Shown: positions 9,221 through 20,156, counted from the first letter of the stretch. The stretch: 64,000 nucleotides of DNA from Winogradskyella bathintestinalis (GCF_030407435.1 NZ_JASDDK010000002.1:900702-964701); one strand, 5' to 3'. The notes: generated from the sequence alone by a model not told the origin. Numbers and translations: made by a program.

Positions 9221-10660
9221 ATGGAAAAAACAATAGACGAAAACAAACAAGGAGATACTTTGGTTTTGGACCAAAAAGAAGGCAACCAACGTAAATTATT
9301 TATTGAGAGTTATGGCTGCGCCATGAATTTTAGCGATAGCGAAATTGTAGCTTCCATCTTATCAGAACAAGGTTTTAACACCACACAGACTCTAGAAGAA
9401 GCCGATCTTGTACTAGTTAACACCTGCTCTATTAGAGACAAGGCAGAGCAAACGGTTAGAAAACGCTTGCAACAATACAATGCCGTAAAACGTACCAATC
9501 CTAAAATGAAGGTTGGTGTATTAGGTTGTATGGCAGAACGTTTAAAAACCAAATTTTTAGAAGAAGAGAAAATAGTAGATTTAGTAGTAGGTCCAGATGC
9601 TTATAAAGATTTACCTAATCTTCTCGCTGAAGTGGACGAAGGCAGAGACGCCATAAATGTCATTCTTTCTAAGGAGGAAACTTATGGAGATATTTCGCCT
9701 GTACGGCTTAATAGCAATGGAATTACCGCTTTCGTTTCTATTACTCGCGGATGTGATAATATGTGTACATTTTGCGTTGTTCCTTTTACCAGAGGACGAG
9801 AACGTAGTAGAGATCCACAAAGTATTATTGAAGAAGTTAACGATTTATGGTCTAAAGGATTTAAGGAAATTACACTGTTAGGCCAAAACGTCGATAGTTA
9901 TTTATGGTATGGAGGAGGCTTAAAGAAAGATTTCAATAATGCATCAGATTTACAAAAAGCGACTGCAGTAAATTTCGCCAATCTTTTAGAACTTTGTGCC
10001 AAAGCACAGCCAAAAATGCGAATTCGATTTTCAACTTCTAATCCACAAGATTTTACTATGGATGTTATTGAAACTATGGCGAAATACGATAATATTTGCA
10101 AACATATTCATCTACCTGTTCAAAGCGGAAGTGATCGTATCCTTAAAGAAATGAACCGTTTACACACACGTGAAGAGTACTTTGAACTTATCGATAATAT
10201 TAAGCGTATCATTCCAGAGTGTTCAATCAGTGTAGATTTAATTGCTGGTTTCCCAACAGAAACAGAAGAAGACCATCAAGACACGTTAAGTTTAATGGAA
10301 TATGTAAAATATAACTTTGGTTATATGTTTACTTATTCTGAACGCCCTGGCACGTTAGCAGGTCGTAAGATGGAAGATGATGTCCCAGAAGCAACAAAAA
10401 AACGACGTCTAAGTGAAATTATAGCACTAGAACGAAAATATAGTGCGATTAACACACGTCAACATCTCAATAAAACTGTTGAAGTTCTGATTGAAAAAGC
10501 TTCTAAAAAATCGGATGAACAATGGTCTGGTAGAACCTCAGATAATACCGTTGCCGTTTTTCCAAAAGAAGATTATAAAATTGGTGATCTTGTTAATGTT
10601 CACATTACAGATTGCACAAGCGCAACGCTTATAGGAAAAGCTGTTGACTATTCTAAATAA
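9221..10660 (+). CDS. miaB: tRNA-2-methylthio-N6-dimethylallyladenosine synthase MiaB
   Basis: MiaB is a radical-SAM methylthiotransferase that adds the 2-methylthio group to i6A37 of tRNAs reading UNN codons. The N-terminal MTTase domain carries the auxiliary cluster cysteines Cys33 (ESYGC), Cys69 (NTCS) and Cys103 (LGCMAE). The radical-SAM cluster is Cys178, Cys182 and Cys185 in RGCDNMCTFC. A TRAM domain fills the last 65 or so residues. The 479-residue length fits Bacteroidota MiaB. The ATG at 9221 follows a hairpin closely; the ATG at 9216 is out of frame. The sigma-54 activator follows after 51 bases. Confidence 0.97.
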   Translation: MEKTIDENKQGDTLVLDQKEGNQRKLFIESYGCAMNFSDSEIVASILSEQGFNTTQTLEEADLVLVNTCSIRDKAEQTVRKRLQQYNAVKRTNPKMKVGVLGCMAERLKTKFLEEEKIVDLVVGPDAYKDLPNLLAEVDEGRDAINVILSKEETYGDISPVRLNSNGITAFVSITRGCDNMCTFCVVPFTRGRERSRDPQSIIEEVNDLWSKGFKEITLLGQNVDSYLWYGGGLKKDFNNASDLQKATAVNFANLLELCAKAQPKMRIRFSTSNPQDFTMDVIETMAKYDNICKHIHLPVQSGSDRILKEMNRLHTREEYFELIDNIKRIIPECSISVDLIAGFPTETEEDHQDTLSLMEYVKYNFGYMFTYSERPGTLAGRKMEDDVPEATKKRRLSEIIALERKYSAINTRQHLNKTVEVLIEKASKKSDEQWSGRTSDNTVAVFPKEDYKIGDLVNVHITDCTSATLIGKAVDYSK

Positions 10661-10689
10661 TAATTAAGATATTAACTTAAAAAGAAATG

Positions 10690-10703
10690 CCTGCCTTTGC
10701 AGG
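10690..10703 (+). repeat. Short hairpin 8 bases upstream of the sigma-54 activator start
   Basis: A 5-bp stem CCTGC / GCAGG encloses the loop CTTT, eight bases before the ATG at 10712. It overlaps the alternative TTG start at 10697, which argues for the ATG as the true start. Same general design as the hairpins at 59436 and 59525. Confidence 0.6.
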
Positions 10704-10711
10704 AAGTTACT

Positions 10712-11980
10712 ATGGAATCAATACAAGCCATAAAACAACGTTTTGGCATTATAGGAAACGATCCAAAACTTAATCGCTCTATTGAAAAAGCGATACAAGT
10801 TGCTCCTACAGACATTTCAGTTCTAGTTACTGGAGAAAGCGGTGTTGGTAAAGAGAGTATTCCAAAAATAATACACCAATTATCACACAGAAAACACGGT
10901 AAATATATTGCTGTAAATTGTGGAGCTATTCCGGAAGGTACTATAGATAGCGAATTATTCGGACACGAGAAAGGAGCATTTACGGGCGCCACTGCCACTC
11001 GTTCTGGTTACTTTGAAGTCGCCGATGGGGGCACTATTTTTTTAGATGAAGTTGGAGAATTACCATTAACCACTCAAGTACGTTTACTACGTGTTCTAGA
11101 GAATGGCGAATTTATAAAAGTCGGCTCGAGTAAGGTTCAAAAAACCGATGTTAGAATTGTAGCAGCGACAAACGTCAATATGTTTGACGCCATTAAGAAA
11201 GAAAAATTTAGAGAAGACTTATATTACAGATTAAGTACTATTGAAATTAATTTACCTCCACTTAGAGAGCGTAAAGAAGATATTCATTTGTTATTTAGAA
11301 AATTTGCTAGCGATTTCGCATTAAAATATAAGATGCCAACCGTTAAATTATCGGATGATGCGATTCATTTATTGTTAAAATTTCGTTGGAATGGTAATAT
11401 TCGTCAACTACGAAATGTAGCAGAACAAATATCTGTTTTAGAGCAAAACAGAACCATTAATCCAGAGACACTTCAAAATTACTTACCAAATATTGGCAAT
11501 AACTTACCGGCCGTGGTTAATAATTCGAAGTCTGAAGGTGATTTTAGTAGCGAACGCGAAATATTATATAAGGTTTTATTCGATATGAAGAGTGATCTCA
11601 ATGATCTTAAAAAACTCACTATGAAACTTATGGAAACCGGTAATACTTCTGATGTACAAAAAGACAACGAAAATTTAATTCAAAAAATCTACGGTGGGGA
11701 TGATAAAGATGAAGAATTTGAAGCTGCTGTAGAAGACTTAGAAGTACTATCCATACCGCAACAATCAGAAACTAGTGAACAGTCAATTTCAGATTTAGAA
11801 GACAAATATCATTTTGCTGAAGAAATTGAAGAAGAGGAAACCCTTTCTTTACATGATAAAGAGTTAGAGCTAATTAAAAAATCGTTAGAGCGCCATAGTG
11901 GAAAACGTAAATTGGCTGCTGCGGAATTAGGGATTAGTGAACGTACGCTATATAGAAAAATTAAGCAATTCGATCTATAA
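10712..11980 (+). CDS. Sigma-54-dependent transcriptional activator (AAA+ and Fis-type HTH, no receiver domain)
   Basis: Bacterial enhancer-binding protein that remodels RpoN-RNA polymerase through ATP hydrolysis. Counting from the ATG at 10712, Walker A is GESGVGKE at 41-48, the sigma-54-contacting loop GAFTGA is at 88-93, and Walker B is GGTIFLDE at 106-113. A Fis-type helix-turn-helix ends the protein (LAAAELGISERTLYRKIKQF). Between them, about 265-375 is an acidic, low-complexity linker. There is no N-terminal receiver or other sensing domain, so activity may be set by expression or a partner. A TTG 15 bases upstream could extend it by five residues but lies in a hairpin. It sits between miaB and lptE; the Flavobacteriia lptE neighbourhood often has such a regulator. 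Confidence 0.92.
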   Translation: MESIQAIKQRFGIIGNDPKLNRSIEKAIQVAPTDISVLVTGESGVGKESIPKIIHQLSHRKHGKYIAVNCGAIPEGTIDSELFGHEKGAFTGATATRSGYFEVADGGTIFLDEVGELPLTTQVRLLRVLENGEFIKVGSSKVQKTDVRIVAATNVNMFDAIKKEKFREDLYYRLSTIEINLPPLRERKEDIHLLFRKFASDFALKYKMPTVKLSDDAIHLLLKFRWNGNIRQLRNVAEQISVLEQNRTINPETLQNYLPNIGNNLPAVVNNSKSEGDFSSEREILYKVLFDMKSDLNDLKKLTMKLMETGNTSDVQKDNENLIQKIYGGDDKDEEFEAAVEDLEVLSIPQQSETSEQSISDLEDKYHFAEEIEEEETLSLHDKELELIKKSLERHSGKRKLAAAELGISERTLYRKIKQFDL

Positions 11981-12197
11981 AATAAGATTAGAGTTTCAAT
12001 AATAAGAAAATTGAAATTTTAAAAAATATTTAGTTATAAATAGACTATTTGACAGCTATAAAAATATTCACGATAAGAAATTCGTTTATAAGAAATAGTA
12101 CTGAAGCCATTAGACAAATGACTGAAGAATTAATAATAAACATTATAACGGTTATATTTATGCTTTCATAACCATGAAAAAATCAAACTTTTATTAA

Positions 12198-12701
12198 TTG
12201 AAAAATTTAAAATACATTTTAGTCGCCTTTATTTGCGTGTTTAGTTTCGGTTGCAAAGTCAATTACTCTTTTACCGGAATTACTGAGACACCAGAAACAT
12301 TTCAGGTTAACTTTTTTCAGAACAATGCTGATTTAGTAGAACCTGGCTTAGACCGTTTATTTACCAATGCCCTGCAAGATCGAATCGTTAACCAAACGAG
12401 TGCACAGTTAGTCACCACCGGAGGAGAAGTTATATACGAAGGTGAAATTGTAGAATACCGTATTTCACCAATGACAGCAACTGCCGAAATAAAAGCAGCA
12501 CAAAACAGGCTAACTATAAGTGTTAATGTCCGCTATATTAATACTAAGGATCCAGAAAAAGATATGGAACAACGTTTTTCATTTTTTTCCGATTATCCTG
12601 CCAACGCCCAACTTAATGGGAGCATAAAAGATATTGCTTTTGATGAAATTTTAGAACGTCTCACACAAGACATCTTAAACGCAACATTAGCAGATTGGTA
12701 A
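12198..12701 (+). CDS. lptE: LPS-assembly lipoprotein LptE family
   Basis: LptE plugs the LptD outer-membrane channel that inserts lipopolysaccharide. The 167-residue protein has a lipoprotein signal ending FSFGC (Cys19) followed by the VNYSFTG start typical of Bacteroidota LptE. The start must be the TTG at 12198: the ATG at 12174 upstream runs into a stop within eight codons, and the next in-frame Met lies deep in the mature domain. It follows a 217-base gap after the sigma-54 activator and runs into the next gene, which begins five bases after its stop. Confidence 0.85.
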   Translation: MKNLKYILVAFICVFSFGCKVNYSFTGITETPETFQVNFFQNNADLVEPGLDRLFTNALQDRIVNQTSAQLVTTGGEVIYEGEIVEYRISPMTATAEIKAAQNRLTISVNVRYINTKDPEKDMEQRFSFFSDYPANAQLNGSIKDIAFDEILERLTQDILNATLADW

Positions 12702-12706
12702 AATTT

Positions 12707-13678
12707 ATGCAGCTTAGAGAACTCACATATTTACTAGAACACCCCGAAGCCGTTACAGCTTCTCAAACCGAGATGCTGTCGTCGGCAATTAAAGATTTTC
12801 CTTACTTTCAACCTTTACGAGCATTATATCTAAAAGGCTTAAAACAAATAGAAAGTTACAAATATAATAATGCCTTAAAAGTCACGGCTGCCCATACGGC
12901 GGACCGCAGTGTGTTGTTCGATTATATTACATCTAACTCTTTTAATCAGAATAAAATCTCAGATCAAATTAAACAGAATATAGAACATATAAAATCTATT
13001 GTAGTTAATGAAGTCGATGATATTTCGGTTAATAAAAGTGTGACTATAGATGATGCATTAAAAGAACAAATTAAAGCAACAGAAGGTGTTTTAGACCCTG
13101 GTTTATTTGAGGTAAAACCTTTGCCAAAACCCACACTCGAAATCCGAGAATCAAGAATTGAAGACTCTATTTTATCCGTTGACGTTAAAAATATAACGGC
13201 TGAAAAACAACTTAATATTGGTAAGCCTTTAGAGTTTGATAAAACTGAAAATCATTCATTTACAGAATGGCTAAAGATTACAAGTTTTAAACCTATTGTC
13301 CGTAATGACATTAAAAAAGAACCCGATTCGCAGACGTCGAGAGCAAGTGAAACTCTAATAGAAAAACAAGCTCAGGAGGATGAAACCGCTATTCCTCTTC
13401 AAAATAAATTAGCTATTATTGATAAATTTATTAACAATAACCCAAAGATTAAACCCGTTTCTAGTAATGCACCAAAACCTAAACTAGTCAATAACGATGA
13501 AGCCATTTCAGATAGTTTAATGACAGAAACTTTGGCGCGAATTTATTTAGAACAAAAAAATTACGACAAAGCAATTCAATCTTACAAAATTTTAAGTTTG
13601 AAATATCCAGAAAAAAGTAGTTTCTTTGCACACCAAATAAAATTGGTAAAAGAATTAAAAGATAATAATACAATATAA
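12707..13678 (+). CDS. TPR-like protein of the lptE-secG region
   Basis: The 323-residue protein (from the ATG at 12707; the TTG at 12695 inside lptE is a less likely start) has an N-terminal helical region, MQLRELTYLLEHPEAV onward to about residue 110. A long polar, probably disordered middle follows (about 110-265). One clear tetratricopeptide-like helical pair ends the protein (ETLARIYLEQKNYDKAIQSYKIL, split over residues about 277-300). No signal peptide is seen, so it is probably cytoplasmic. It lies between lptE and secG, with one base separating its stop from the secG ATG, so translational coupling is likely. I recognise the gene order from other Flavobacteriia, but its function is not known to me. 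Confidence 0.85.
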   Translation: MQLRELTYLLEHPEAVTASQTEMLSSAIKDFPYFQPLRALYLKGLKQIESYKYNNALKVTAAHTADRSVLFDYITSNSFNQNKISDQIKQNIEHIKSIVVNEVDDISVNKSVTIDDALKEQIKATEGVLDPGLFEVKPLPKPTLEIRESRIEDSILSVDVKNITAEKQLNIGKPLEFDKTENHSFTEWLKITSFKPIVRNDIKKEPDSQTSRASETLIEKQAQEDETAIPLQNKLAIIDKFINNNPKIKPVSSNAPKPKLVNNDEAISDSLMTETLARIYLEQKNYDKAIQSYKILSLKYPEKSSFFAHQIKLVKELKDNNTI

Positions 13679-13679
13679 A

Positions 13680-14027
13680 ATGAGTGCATTTTCAATATTT
13701 TTAGTACTAATCGTAATCGTAGCTTTCTTACTTGTCGTAGTAATAATGGTACAAAATCCTAAAGGAGGAGGTTTATCATCATCTTTTGGTGGTGGTGGCA
13801 CACAGCAAATGGGTGGTGTAAAGAAAACTGGAGACTTTTTAGATAAGAGTACATGGTTTTTAGCTATAGGATTAATTGTGTTAATCTTAGCGTCAAATTT
13901 AACTATTAGCTCAGGTGGAAATACAGAATCTAAAGCTTATGATGCTGATGACGCTACAGAAATGCCAGTTGCACCAGCACCGGCAACTGACCAACCTACA
14001 AGTACAGAAGATACTTCAGGAGAATAA
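13680..14027 (+). CDS. secG: Preprotein translocase subunit SecG
   Basis: SecG is the small accessory subunit of the SecYEG channel. Two membrane helices are seen at about 4-24 and 56-77, joined by the glycine/serine-rich loop GGGLSSSFGGGG that is characteristic of the family. The C-terminus is an acidic, Pro/Ala/Thr-rich tail. It is the last gene of the likely operon from miaB, as a strong terminator follows 28 bases downstream. Confidence 0.95.
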   Translation: MSAFSIFLVLIVIVAFLLVVVIMVQNPKGGGLSSSFGGGGTQQMGGVKKTGDFLDKSTWFLAIGLIVLILASNLTISSGGNTESKAYDADDATEMPVAPAPATDQPTSTEDTSGE

Positions 14028-14054
14028 CAATACGTTATTATCCTAATAATATAG

Positions 14055-14081
14055 AGCCAGCTTTTAAAGCTGGCTTTTTTT
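14055..14081 (+). terminator. Rho-independent terminator after secG
   Basis: A 10-bp perfect stem AGCCAGCTTT / AAAGCTGGCT with a single-base loop is followed by a run of seven T (14075-14081). Confidence 0.93.
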
Positions 14082-14125
14082 GTTAAAAATATCGCAAACC
14101 ACTAAAATTTATAATAGCATCTGAA

Positions 14126-14161
14126 ACTTTGTCAGACTTTGCGTCTTGGCATAATTTTCGA
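14126..14161 (+). promoter_or_regulatory. Candidate groESL control region: tandem ACTTTG repeats and a sigma-54-like element
   Basis: ACTTTG occurs at 14126-14131 and again at 14136-14141, ten bases (one helical turn) apart. Next comes TTGGCATAATTTTCGA at 14146-14161, which matches the sigma-54 -24 element TTGGCA and keeps the G of the -12 GC but has A in place of C. No CIRCE inverted repeat is present. The role is inferred. Confidence 0.45.
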
Positions 14162-14163
14162 AA

Positions 14164-14177
14164 TACGCTAAAGCGTA
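14164..14177 (+). repeat. Small hairpin in the groES leader
   Basis: A 5-bp stem TACGC / GCGTA encloses the loop TAAA, 35 bases before the groES ATG. It has the four-base-loop design of the other pre-start hairpins but a different stem. Confidence 0.45.
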
Positions 14178-14212
14178 ATTTATTAATTTAAACAACTAAA
14201 AACATATAACAA

Positions 14213-14488
14213 ATGGGCTTAAACATTAAACCATTAGCAGACCGTGTTCTTGTAGAACCAACAGAAGCTGAAACGAAAACCGCTTCAGGAATTATTATTC
14301 CAGATAATGCAAAGGAAAAACCTCAAAAAGGTACTGTTGTTGCCACAGGCAAAGGAACAAAAGACGAACCTATTACTGTTAAAGTTGGTGATACTGTACT
14401 GTACGGTAAGTATGGCGGAACAGAATTAAAATTAGAAGGTAAGGATTATTTAATGATGCGCGAGAGTGACATCTTAGCGATTATATAA
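14213..14488 (+). CDS. groES: Co-chaperonin GroES
   Basis: GroES caps the GroEL barrel during ATP-dependent folding. The 91-residue length and the beginning [13 protein letters not shown] are diagnostic. The mobile loop that contacts GroEL ([19 protein letters not shown]) and the terminal ESDILAII are intact. groEL begins 105 bases downstream with no terminator between, so the two are one transcript. The upstream region holds a candidate heat-shock-type control region at 14126-14161. Confidence 0.98.
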   Translation: MGLNIKPLADRVLVEPTEAETKTASGIIIPDNAKEKPQKGTVVATGKGTKDEPITVKVGDTVLYGKYGGTELKLEGKDYLMMRESDILAII

Positions 14489-14542
14489 TTCTATTTCTGT
14501 AAAAACAGGAATCTTATTAATTAAAACTTTATTTCAAATTAA

Positions 14543-16225
<1,683 letters not shown>

Positions 16226-16282
16226 GCACACATTATATTAGTGACATACAAAATACTGATTAACAAATCAGTAATCATGCAT

Positions 16283-16313
16283 AAAGCCTTTGATTTAAAA
16301 ATCAAAGGCTTTA
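16283..16313 (+). terminator. Terminator after groEL
   Basis: A 14-bp perfect stem, AAAGCCTTTGATTT and its complement, with a two-base loop is followed by a short T-rich stretch (TTTATAATT). The T tract is weak but the stem is strong. Confidence 0.8.
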
Positions 16314-16351
16314 TAATTCACATTTTATTAGCATAAAACGTATTATAGATA

Positions 16352-17185
16352 ATGAAACAAACGTTTACATTTATTTTAATCTCTTTAATTTCAATTTCAC
16401 TGTTTTCGCAGGTAGACACTACCACTAATAAAACTAGTAAAATTTGGAAAAATTTAAAATACGACGCAAAAGTTGGTTTAAAAAGTGTAGGTTATTCTCT
16501 CGCTAGACCTATTCATTGGAAACGTGATAACTTTTTAACCGCAGGTGGAATTATTGCCGGCACAGGACTTTTATACCTAAGCGATAGGGAAGCTCAAAAT
16601 TACTTTGTTAAGCAAGGAAAAGACGCACCTGATATTATAAAGGATTTTGGTTGGTATTTTGGAAGTCCACAAAATTTCTTTATGGTTTCTGCTGGTGTAT
16701 ATGGCTTTGGTTTACTTACTGATAATGAAAAAGTTCGCCGTACCGGAATTTTAATTATTTCTTCGGCAACCACCACTGGAATTTTTCAGTCAATTTCTAA
16801 AACCGTAGTTGGTCGTGCCAGACCAGATACTGGAGATAGAGACGATTTTGAACCATTTAGCAGTAAACCAGGGTTTCATTCTTTTCCATCTGGGCATAGT
16901 ATTTTATCGTTTTCAATGGCGCATGCAATTGCAAAACAATTTGACAGCTTATGGGTTAAAGCAGGTATCTACACCGTAGGTTCTATTGCACCTATTTCAA
17001 GGTTATGGGCAAATGCGCATTGGTTAAGTGATGTGGGCTTAAGTATGGCGCTAAGTATTGTAGTGGTAGACAGTATAGATAATTTTATGAATAAAAATAA
17101 TTATTACGAGTATTCAAAACCAAATACAATAAGTTGGCGTTTTAGTGCGGGTTTAGGTACTATAGGCTTAGTCGGTACATTTTAA
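16352..17185 (+). CDS. PAP2-family phosphatase
   Basis: Membrane or periplasmic acid phosphatase of the PAP2 superfamily, which in bacteria often acts on lipid phosphates such as undecaprenyl pyrophosphate or phosphatidylglycerol phosphate. The three signature motifs are present: K150-P158 (KTVVGRARP), PSGHS at 179-183 and R217...H223...D227 (SRLWANAHWLSDV). A signal peptide ends at about residue 20 (LFSQ). Hydrophobic stretches lie at about 62-76, 108-122, 131-148 and 203-215. It is a single gene between two terminators. The substrate cannot be read from the sequence. Confidence 0.88.
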   Translation: MKQTFTFILISLISISLFSQVDTTTNKTSKIWKNLKYDAKVGLKSVGYSLARPIHWKRDNFLTAGGIIAGTGLLYLSDREAQNYFVKQGKDAPDIIKDFGWYFGSPQNFFMVSAGVYGFGLLTDNEKVRRTGILIISSATTTGIFQSISKTVVGRARPDTGDRDDFEPFSSKPGFHSFPSGHSILSFSMAHAIAKQFDSLWVKAGIYTVGSIAPISRLWANAHWLSDVGLSMALSIVVVDSIDNFMNKNNYYEYSKPNTISWRFSAGLGTIGLVGTF

Positions 17186-17205
17186 AAAAAATGCTATAAA
17201 ATATA

Positions 17206-17237
17206 AAAACCACCTCTATATGAGGTGGTTTTTTTTT
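17206..17237 (+). terminator. Rho-independent terminator after the PAP2 gene
   Basis: A 9-bp perfect stem AACCACCTC / GAGGTGGTT with loop TATAT is followed by nine T. Confidence 0.93.
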
Positions 17238-17467
17238 AACGCTTGTTTTTCTAATTAAAAGGTCTATGCTGAACAAAGTTAATCACAGATTACTTCATTA
17301 TAAAAGAGGCCTTAAAGTTCATTTTTTTGGCATTTTTTTTGGCCGATTTAAACGCTCTTTTAACTTCCTCACCCCCACAATTAGTATCTATTATAGCTGT
17401 ACAACACAAATAGAAATAAATCTAATATATGAAAGATGAGTTGGTAAATATGCAACTCAGTTTTCAG

Positions 17468-17833
17468 TTAATTATCATTATTATTTTCATGATTTTTTTT
17501 AACTACCTCATCTCTGTATTTACAGCAAGGATGCACTGAATTGTATTGCTCCTCAGTTGCTTTTATTTCTTTAGTATCATGACCTACCGACGCTATTTTT
17601 TTAGATATTTTCTCTAAATCTGTTTTACGTTCGTCGAAAATTAATTTCAACTCGTGCGTATCAACATTCCAAACCGCAGATTTTACACCCTTGGTTCTAA
17701 TCGCAGCTTTTTCTATGCGTTCTTTACACATACCACAAACACCATCAACTTCCATGGAAGCTTTTGCATTTTTGTTTTGAGCAAATGTTAGGGTGGTTAT
17801 AAACAAAGTAAATATTAAGATTATTTTTTTCAT
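17468..17833 (-). CDS. Secreted heavy-metal-associated (HMA) domain protein
   Basis: A 121-residue exported protein: signal peptide at 1-19 (LTFAQ end), then a single HMA ferredoxin-like domain with metal-binding GVCGMC (Cys33, Cys36), and a C-terminal tail with HPCC (Cys103, Cys104) and a His/Asn-rich end. HMA domains usually bind Cu(I) or another soft metal. It lies 67 bases downstream of the TonB-dependent receptor on the same strand and forms part of the metal cluster 17468-21380. A periplasmic metal chaperone or scavenger is the natural inference; the metal is not shown by the sequence. Confidence 0.87.
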   Translation of the reverse strand: MKKIILIFTLFITTLTFAQNKNAKASMEVDGVCGMCKERIEKAAIRTKGVKSAVWNVDTHELKLIFDERKTDLEKISKKIASVGHDTKEIKATEEQYNSVHPCCKYRDEVVKKNHENNNDN

Positions 17834-17900
17834 GTTAAAGTTTATTTTATGTTTAATTTCTATAATTGAATTGTAACGTACAACTTAAATAAAATGTTTG

Positions 17901-20156
17901 TTATTTAATTCTAAATCGTAAGCCTGCATAATACATACTTCCAAAAATTGGGCCATATACAAAATTACTATCAAAATTTGAACCAAATGGATTATCTGCA
18001 CTCACAAGAGGATCGTCTTGTCTTACATTGGTTACATTCTCACCCCCTAAATATACTTCAAATTTCGGAGAAAACACTTTGGTAACTTGAAGATTTAAGG
18101 TGCCTACTGTTGGCGAATATTTATCTAATTGAAATTGTGGTGCACTTAAATCTGTATTTGGAAAACGTTGTGCACTTAACCAATTATATGTCGCATCAAA
18201 TTTCCAATGCGCGCCGTTGTCTTTTTGATGGGTCTCATAAGAAGAATTTGCAAATAAACGATGTTTTGGCACCAAAGGTTTTTCTAAAGAACCTGACTTA
18301 TAATCCGTTTTGATATCATAATATTTATAAGCCATTCGTAAATCAAAATGTTCAAACACATTGTAATTAAATTCAAATTGAAAACTATTGGCATAACTGT
18401 CACCCTCCAAATTATAAAAATTAACTTCGAAAGGATTTTCCCAATCAACAACCACTTGATTCTGAAAATCTGTTCTATAAAAATCAAACGTTACATCTGC
18501 TTTTCGATTAAACAGATTAAACCCTTGCAAATAACTAATACCATAATTCCAAGCTATTTCTGGATCCAATCCATAAATTTTTCCAGTAGAATTCAAAATA
18601 TTTATTTGTCTAGAACTAGAAAACATATTCTGATTTTCCGCAAAAATATTAGCACTACGTTTTCCTCTACCTATAGACGCTCTAAAAGCCGATTTTCCCC
18701 ATGGTGTATATCTTAAATGAAAACGTGGTGTAACGAAAAAACCTAATCTATTATGTTGATCTACTCGGACACCTGCCGTCATAGTTAATTTATCAAGATT
18801 ATCGTAAGCATATTCAAAAAATCCACCTACTGAGTTTTCAGTGCGCTCAAAAGTGTTTGTATTTACCAATTCGTCATAATGGTCGTATGTAAAACTCAAC
18901 CCTGTTTTTACTTTATGGCGCGAATCCGAAATAATAGTATTATAAACCAAGTTAGAATAAAAACTATTATGTTTAATATCGTAAATATTTAAACCAAAAT
19001 ACGATTCTTGTTTATGATAACTAAAAGCGGTTTGAAAACCTAAACTTTGATAAGGAATCTCAGGATTTACATACCCAAATTTTGTAGTAACATCAAACCG
19101 TTCTGTGTTGATTTCACTTCCCCATGCATCAACTTCACTTAATAATCCAGGATTCCTTGGATCGAAATTATTTGGATCAAAATTCACTTGTCCTGCTTGT
19201 TTTTCGTCATTTAAATATCTTAAATTTAAAAAACTCACCACTCCCTTTTCTTGATTGATATATTGCCAGCGATTCATCACATTTATCTGATTGTATAATG
19301 GCATATCTAAAAACCCATCGTCATTAACATCGTGTTCTTGTTGATGCGTATTACCGTGCAAATACAAACCAGTACTCCATTTCTCTGAAATTTTTGTGTT
19401 AAAATGTGTGTTCAATTCTAGACGTTCGCTTGATGCGCCATAAAGATTTACAAATAATTTATCGTCGGTAGTTGGCTTTACCAATTCTGCATTGATCTGG
19501 CCTGCTATACTTTCAAAGCCGTTGACTACGCTTCCAGTTCCTTTTGTTATCTGAATACTTTCTACCCACGTACCAGGAATAAAACTTAATCCATAAGCTT
19601 GAGACGCTCCTCTAATAGCCGGTATATTTTCAGTAGCAATAAGAATATAAGGAGAGGTTAAACCCAACATTTTAATTTGCCGAGTTCCGGTAACCGCATC
19701 AGCAAAATTAACATCGATAGAAGGGTTAGTTTCAAAACTCTCAGCCAAATTGCAGCAGGCGGCTTTTAACAATTCGTCGCTAGTTACCGTAAACGTATTC
19801 GTAGCTTCTAAATACGATTTTCGTGTGGCTTGTTTTCGAGATTTTATTTCTACGGCGTCTAATTCATCACTAGCTTGTAGTACATGCTTTATCGGTCGAT
19901 TTTCAGTGACTGTTAAGGTATCGGTTTTAAAACCAACGTAACTAATCACTAATTGGCTATAAGAGAATTTATAGGGTAATGAAAATGAACCATCATCGCC
20001 AGTAATAGCTCCAACAGAAGAATCTAACCAATACACATTTGCACCAGGTAAAGGCATTTCTTTAGAACTACTTGCTTCTAAAATCACCCCCTTTAATTCG
20101 TCTTGTGAGAATAGGTACACCGGACAAAATATTATTAAAAATAGAAATTTTCTCAT
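17901..20156 (-). CDS. TonB-dependent outer-membrane receptor, metal cluster
   Basis: A 751-residue TonB-dependent receptor. A signal peptide ends at about residue 18 (LFSQ). A carboxypeptidase-regulatory-like domain spans about 20-95, as is common in Bacteroidota. The plug covers about 115-235 with KGTGSVVNGFESIAGQINAEL, and the rest is a 22-strand-type barrel ending in aromatic-rich YYAGLRFRIK. A vicinal cysteine pair, Cys134-Cys135 in KAACCNLAE, sits at the start of the plug and could bind a soft metal. Its start overlaps the HMA-MauE-like gene by four bases, and a secreted HMA protein follows it, so uptake or sensing of copper or a similar metal is inferred. Confidence 0.92.
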   Translation of the reverse strand: MRKFLFLIIFCPVYLFSQDELKGVILEASSSKEMPLPGANVYWLDSSVGAITGDDGSFSLPYKFSYSQLVISYVGFKTDTLTVTENRPIKHVLQASDELDAVEIKSRKQATRKSYLEATNTFTVTSDELLKAACCNLAESFETNPSIDVNFADAVTGTRQIKMLGLTSPYILIATENIPAIRGASQAYGLSFIPGTWVESIQITKGTGSVVNGFESIAGQINAELVKPTTDDKLFVNLYGASSERLELNTHFNTKISEKWSTGLYLHGNTHQQEHDVNDDGFLDMPLYNQINVMNRWQYINQEKGVVSFLNLRYLNDEKQAGQVNFDPNNFDPRNPGLLSEVDAWGSEINTERFDVTTKFGYVNPEIPYQSLGFQTAFSYHKQESYFGLNIYDIKHNSFYSNLVYNTIISDSRHKVKTGLSFTYDHYDELVNTNTFERTENSVGGFFEYAYDNLDKLTMTAGVRVDQHNRLGFFVTPRFHLRYTPWGKSAFRASIGRGKRSANIFAENQNMFSSSRQINILNSTGKIYGLDPEIAWNYGISYLQGFNLFNRKADVTFDFYRTDFQNQVVVDWENPFEVNFYNLEGDSYANSFQFEFNYNVFEHFDLRMAYKYYDIKTDYKSGSLEKPLVPKHRLFANSSYETHQKDNGAHWKFDATYNWLSAQRFPNTDLSAPQFQLDKYSPTVGTLNLQVTKVFSPKFEVYLGGENVTNVRQDDPLVSADNPFGSNFDSNFVYGPIFGSMYYAGLRFRIK

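Noticed and set aside
14101..14212. CIRCE (HrcA) operator ahead of groES
   Set aside because: No TTAGCACTC/GAGTGCTAA inverted repeat, even imperfect, is present.
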